Source of the DNA: Spirochaetaceae bacterium
GTDB taxonomy: Bacteria; Spirochaetota; Spirochaetia; SZUA-6; Bin103
DNA length: 15,086 bases
NCBI GenBank assembly: GCA_028820215.1
Contig: JAPPKD010000233.1
Location: forward strand, 1 to 15,086
Direction: 5' to 3'
Shown here one piece after another: positions 12,802 to 15,086 of the stretch (within the stretch, counting starts at the first letter, position 1; each line of letters opens with the position of its first letter). The position numbers were made by a program, and so were the translations under genes. The notes under the pieces were generated by a model, which saw only the letters and a list, made by a program, of their open reading frames with translations, ran no database searches and was not told the origin of the DNA.

Positions 12802-12947
12802 GCGAACAGGTAGACTGCACTCGCGCACAATCGCCTGAGGGCTCTGGCTTGTTCACTCCAGGCGAGGTAGCTACTCCACCGCCCGTTACGGAGCTGTTGT
12901 ATTCGGCCAGCGACCCGGCGTGGGCCACGAGCCGTCTACCTGTTCGC
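12802..12947. repeat. 14-base perfect inverted repeat upstream of the lipoprotein gene
   Basis: GCGAACAGGTAGAC at 12802-12815 is the exact reverse complement of 12934-12947, with 118 bases between. The arms could be paired operator sites, arms of a large RNA hairpin, or remnants of element ends. No -35/-10 pair is convincing between them. Confidence 0.5.
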
Positions 12948-13488
12948 TGATGCCATCATGGCAGCTCGATCGCAGAGGATCAAGCGCAGTTTCGTTGCGC
13001 GGCTGGCGCGGGAGTATCGACGCTGAGGGCGTGGACCGTAACGGCGCGCATCAGTGACGCGCAAATGGTGTGGGTTGGCTCGTCCCGCCTTGACGGGCGG
13101 ACCGTGCCGGATTGGCGCGGTGGTCAGCGTGCCTCGTCCGCCGGCTCAGCCGCGCTCGCCTCGACACGATGACACGTGGCCTCTTGAGGAGGCCGGACGC
13201 GGCGAGGAACTGCGCCTTCCGCCTACGCGCCGAGAGTTCGGACGACAACTGCGCCGACACGGACCGCACGCACTCCAATGCGTCCGCGAGTAGCTTCGCG
13301 CGGTGACGCCGACCTGACGAAAGGCAGCCGCCACGCAAACGGTGGCGGCACGACATCGGCCAGCGCGATGGACGACGTCGGCACCTCCGCAATGCGAGAC
13401 CTCGCGAATAGTAAGCCAGCAGGCAGCCGGGTAGTGGGTCAGTTTGAAAATCAGGCGGGATCCGGGCCGGCCGACGTGGTATGCTCCT
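12948..13488. other. ~540 bases with no recognised gene
   Basis: Apart from one terminator-like hairpin at 13327-13349, I see no supported gene. Open frames on both strands are Arg-rich and lack ribosome sites. A 22-codon plus-strand frame at 12958-13026 (MAARSQRIKRSFVARLAREY and two more Arg) has no ribosome site. Confidence 0.4.
13327..13349 (-). terminator. Terminator-like hairpin
   Basis: Perfect 8-bp stem GCCGCCAC/GTGGCGGC with a 7-base loop. On the minus strand it is followed by TGCCTTTCG, a weak T-tract; on the plus strand no T-tract follows. It could end minus-strand transcripts coming from the structured RNA or exported-protein gene. Confidence 0.35.
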
Positions 13489-13611
13489 GCCCGCGCCCGA
13501 TGGATTGCCGGGGAGTTGAACCCCGCGGGGCATATGCTTTGTGAGAGCGCGCCCGGAGCCTTCGCAACCCATCAACCCGAGCGGGACCCCTTGGTCCCGC
13601 CGGGCGCGGGC
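13489..13611 (-). ncRNA. Candidate structured RNA with a tRNA-like T arm
   Basis: On the minus strand five helices nest: P1, GCCCGCGCCCG (13601-13611) with its exact complement (13489-13499), 11 bp; P2, hairpin GCGGGACC/GGTCCCGC with an AAGG loop (13581-13600), abutting P1; P3, ATGGGTTGC (13564-13572) with GCAATCCAT (13500-13508), 9 bp; P4, weaker, GGGC/GCCC around a loop containing CTCACAA; P5, CGGGG-TTCAACT-CCCCG (13509-13525), a perfect T-arm with consensus T loop stacked on P3 as in a tRNA. P3 is fully paired only on the minus strand (one G-U); on the plus strand that pair becomes A-C, which fixes the strand. No D arm and no encoded CCA are seen, so it is not an ordinary tRNA. No family recognised. 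It lies about 140 bases downstream of the exported-protein gene. Confidence 0.5.
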
Positions 13612-13749
13612 GCTCAGCTCCAAGAGCGCCGTCAATCGAATTAGGTCATTGGCCGTCCGTTTCCGTCAACCCGACCGTCAAGCGTTATTTGATCTCTCCC
13701 GAGCACTCATGCGACGCTCATCCGCGGTAGTCGTAGGGGACCGCGGGGC

Positions 13750-14826
13750 CTACGAATCGACCCAAGCAGGCGATCGCACGACCGTTCGCGGCTCGCCAGC
13801 GCCGACGCCTGGCATCTTGCGACCGTTTGCATCAACGAAAGGATCGGCGCACTCCGTCACGTCATGGAGCGGCACGTCTTCGTTGTCCGCCACGCATCCG
13901 AAGAAGATCAAGAGGTTGTGGTCTAGCCGAGATCCTATGCGGACCATCAGCACAGGAGCTCCTGTCAGCGCACGGATATGTCCGTCGCTCCGAATCTCGC
14001 CTTGCGTCAGGACAACGTAATCGGCGTACACGTCAACAACGATGTACGGGTTGTTGCGCTGCCCCTGTAAGACGAGATACCCGCCGACGCCACCTTGCGG
14101 GGTCTTCCAGTGCCATTTGAACTTGCTCTCCACGGACCAGATCGCATCCCCTCCAGCCGGGAACGTGAAACCGCCGATCACTCTATCGTCGCCGTGGTAG
14201 AGCATCGTGTGCGCCACGCCTCTATGAGCAATCTCCAAAAAGGAGAACTCCTTGAGACCTGGCTCACGTTCCGATTCCCAGTAATACCCGTTGCGCGGCA
14301 TGCCGCGATTGGTCTTCGCATGCTCCGAAGGGTCGAAGTCAGCCCACATGACCCATCGGCCAACGGGAAGCGCCCCGGTCAGGGCTGAAAGGTGAGTGGG
14401 GTCCGGCGACACGATTGGCTTCGGTTCGTCCCTCGGAAAGATGCCGAAATGGTCGACGAACAGCTGTGGATACCAGAGCCGCTCGAAATCGCCGCCAGAG
14501 CGTATCCAATATCCTGGAACGGGTCGCGGGCTACTAGGTAGCCTGGCTTCAGGCGCGATGCCGATAACCCACGCATGATCGCCGACTTCGAGAATACTGC
14601 ACCCGCGCAGACGGAGGGCGGCTGAGGCAGCCCCTGTAATGCGGCCGCCGAATGCGGCGAAGGTGCGCGCGATCTCGTCAGGATCTTCGCATCCCAAGTA
14701 CGTCTCCGTGATGAGCGCGCTGTATTGGTTCTTCTCGAAGTCGAACCGAATTGGCTCTTGCGCCCATAGAATACCGACCGTTAGCGTGAGGATAACTATT
14801 AGGGCTAAGGCCTTGCGCGACTGCAT
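13750..14826 (-). CDS. Exported protein of unknown family
   Basis: 358 residues from the ATG at 14824-14826, chosen because AGGAG lies 8 bases upstream and because it starts directly at a Sec signal peptide: MQSRKALALIVILTLTVGIL followed by WAQ, with cleavage likely around residue 22. The longer frame upstream is not supported. The mature protein is mixed alpha/beta and aromatic-rich (WYPQLFVDHFGIF, WVMWADFDPSEHA, SKFKWHWKTPQGGVGGYLVL, NNPYIVVDVYADYVVLTQGE), with four cysteines (46, 76, 311, 326), enough for two disulfides. No catalytic motif or known domain is recognised. There is no lipobox and no second membrane segment, so it is probably periplasmic or secreted. It has its own promoter and shares a leader element with the lipoprotein gene. 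Base composition is lower in GC than the pyr operon. Confidence 0.8.
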   Translation of the reverse strand: MQSRKALALIVILTLTVGILWAQEPIRFDFEKNQYSALITETYLGCEDPDEIARTFAAFGGRITGAASAALRLRGCSILEVGDHAWVIGIAPEARLPSSPRPVPGYWIRSGGDFERLWYPQLFVDHFGIFPRDEPKPIVSPDPTHLSALTGALPVGRWVMWADFDPSEHAKTNRGMPRNGYYWESEREPGLKEFSFLEIAHRGVAHTMLYHGDDRVIGGFTFPAGGDAIWSVESKFKWHWKTPQGGVGGYLVLQGQRNNPYIVVDVYADYVVLTQGEIRSDGHIRALTGAPVLMVRIGSRLDHNLLIFFGCVADNEDVPLHDVTECADPFVDANGRKMPGVGAGEPRTVVRSPAWVDS

Positions 14827-14845
14827 CCGCGGATCTCCTGCGCAT

Positions 14846-14870
14846 GGCCCCGGGCATAGGTGCCGGGCCG
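14846..14870 (-). promoter_or_regulatory. Leader hairpin element upstream of the exported-protein gene (copy A)
   Basis: The minus strand carries CGGCCCGGCACCTATG (14855-14870), 29 bases before the start codon, identical to copy B. It can fold as GGCCC/GGGCC plus GGC/GCC with ACCUAU in the loop, ending 6 bases before the AGGAG ribosome site. The two copies fall in different reading frames relative to nearby codons, so the conservation is not due to coding. Confidence 0.5.
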
Positions 14871-14997
14871 GTTGAGACATACGCGCGCCCGTAGGCGCAG
14901 AGCTTCGCCTATTCGGCTCCACACGACCGGGAGCTACCCGGCCGCGGCGCGGAGCGTATGCGAGGGACCCGACGTAGGAGACGGGTACGCGCAATGT

Positions 14998-15038
14998 CTC
15001 GATATCGAGGGTAGCACCTCGGCAACACGGAGTGTCAA
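14998..15038 (-). promoter_or_regulatory. Probable promoter of the exported-protein gene with a palindromic operator candidate
   Basis: TTGACA at 15033-15038 shares GCTTGACAC with the pyr promoter. A -10-like TACCCT lies at 15008-15013 with a long 19-base spacer. A perfect 12-base palindrome, CTCGATATCGAG (14998-15009), overlaps the -10 end and the expected start site, the usual place for a repressor site. The leader would be about 175 nt. Confidence 0.5.
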
Positions 15039-15086
15039 GCTTCCCCACCGGCCGGGTCGGACCGGCGTTGGCATGGGAGAAACACG

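Larger units (their letters stand above)
12267..12917. repeat. 13-base direct repeats flanking the lipoprotein gene
   Basis: GGCCAGCGACCCG occurs at 12267-12279 and again at 12905-12917 in the same orientation. The copies bracket the lipoprotein gene and its leader (about 625 bases between them). This could be the footprint of an insertion or recombination event, or chance in GC-rich DNA. No transposase or integrase is nearby. Confidence 0.45.

Noticed and set aside
12258..12917. Integron attC sites around the lipoprotein gene
   Set aside because: No matched RYYYAAC/GTTRRRY core sites with bulged arms were found and there is no integrase.
12958..13026. A 22-codon plus-strand ORF (MAARSQRIKRSF...)
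   Set aside because: No ribosome site or promoter is visible and it is too short to support alone.
13500..13572. An ordinary tRNA gene on the minus strand
   Set aside because: The acceptor and T arm fit, but there is no D arm with GG, the anticodon stem has mismatches and the span is about 70 nt. It is kept only as part of the structured RNA candidate.
13581..13600. Intrinsic terminator (8-bp hairpin)
   Set aside because: No T-tract follows on either strand. It is better explained as helix P2 of the structured RNA.
13489..13611. Retron msr-msd, because of the long closing inverted repeat
   Set aside because: No reverse transcriptase gene lies downstream, and there is no long msd hairpin or clear branching-G context.
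13051..13635. A minus-strand ORF of 194 codons
   Set aside because: It runs through the structured RNA and the terminator-like hairpin, is Arg/Ser-rich, has no ribosome site and shows no motif.
13638..13669. Promoter for the structured RNA (TTGACG with TAATTC)
   Set aside because: The spacer is 20 bases and the -10 match is poor. The RNA could equally be processed from the upstream gene's transcript.

Overview
The window comes from a high-GC bacterium. Its first 11 kb is a compact chromosomal operon for de novo UMP synthesis, read entirely on the minus strand. From the promoter near 11,030 downwards the order is pyrR, pyrB, pyrC, carA, carB, pyrK, pyrD, pyrF, followed 13 bases later by a DEAD-box RNA helicase of the RhlB type that runs off the left edge. 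This is the Bacillus-type order without pyrP and pyrE. Most junctions overlap (ATGA, GTGA or TGATG), which points to translational coupling. The phylum cannot be fixed from sequence alone. The helicase reminded me of Spirochaetota proteins, and the exported protein's signal peptide ends in WAQ, but both are weak hints.

The operon starts from a good sigma-70-type promoter (TTGACA, 17 bases, TAGTCT). A leader of about 43 nt carries a hairpin with a CUGUGA hexaloop, which fits the CNGNGA loop recognised by PyrR. The hairpin ends exactly where the pyrR Shine-Dalgarno begins and no terminator is visible, so regulation is probably translational repression by PyrR when UMP is high. CarAB make carbamoyl phosphate, PyrB joins it to aspartate, PyrC closes the ring, PyrD with its electron-transfer subunit PyrK oxidises dihydroorotate, and PyrF decarboxylates OMP. 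The orotate phosphoribosyltransferase step (pyrE) is not in the window.

From about 11,060 to the right end the character changes to lower GC, low gene density and decay. A block of about 500 bases has no recognisable gene. It is followed by a decayed ORF and a broken DUF1778-type antitoxin gene. Then come a small lipoprotein gene (TTG start), about 500 bases with no recognised gene, a strong candidate for a structured RNA with a tRNA-like T arm on the minus strand (13,489-13,611), and a gene for a 358-residue exported protein of unknown family.

The lipoprotein and exported-protein genes share an identical 16-base element just upstream of their ribosome binding sites. It can fold into a hairpin in both leaders. 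This element and the candidate RNA are the most unusual signals here; everything in the pyr operon is recognisable biology.
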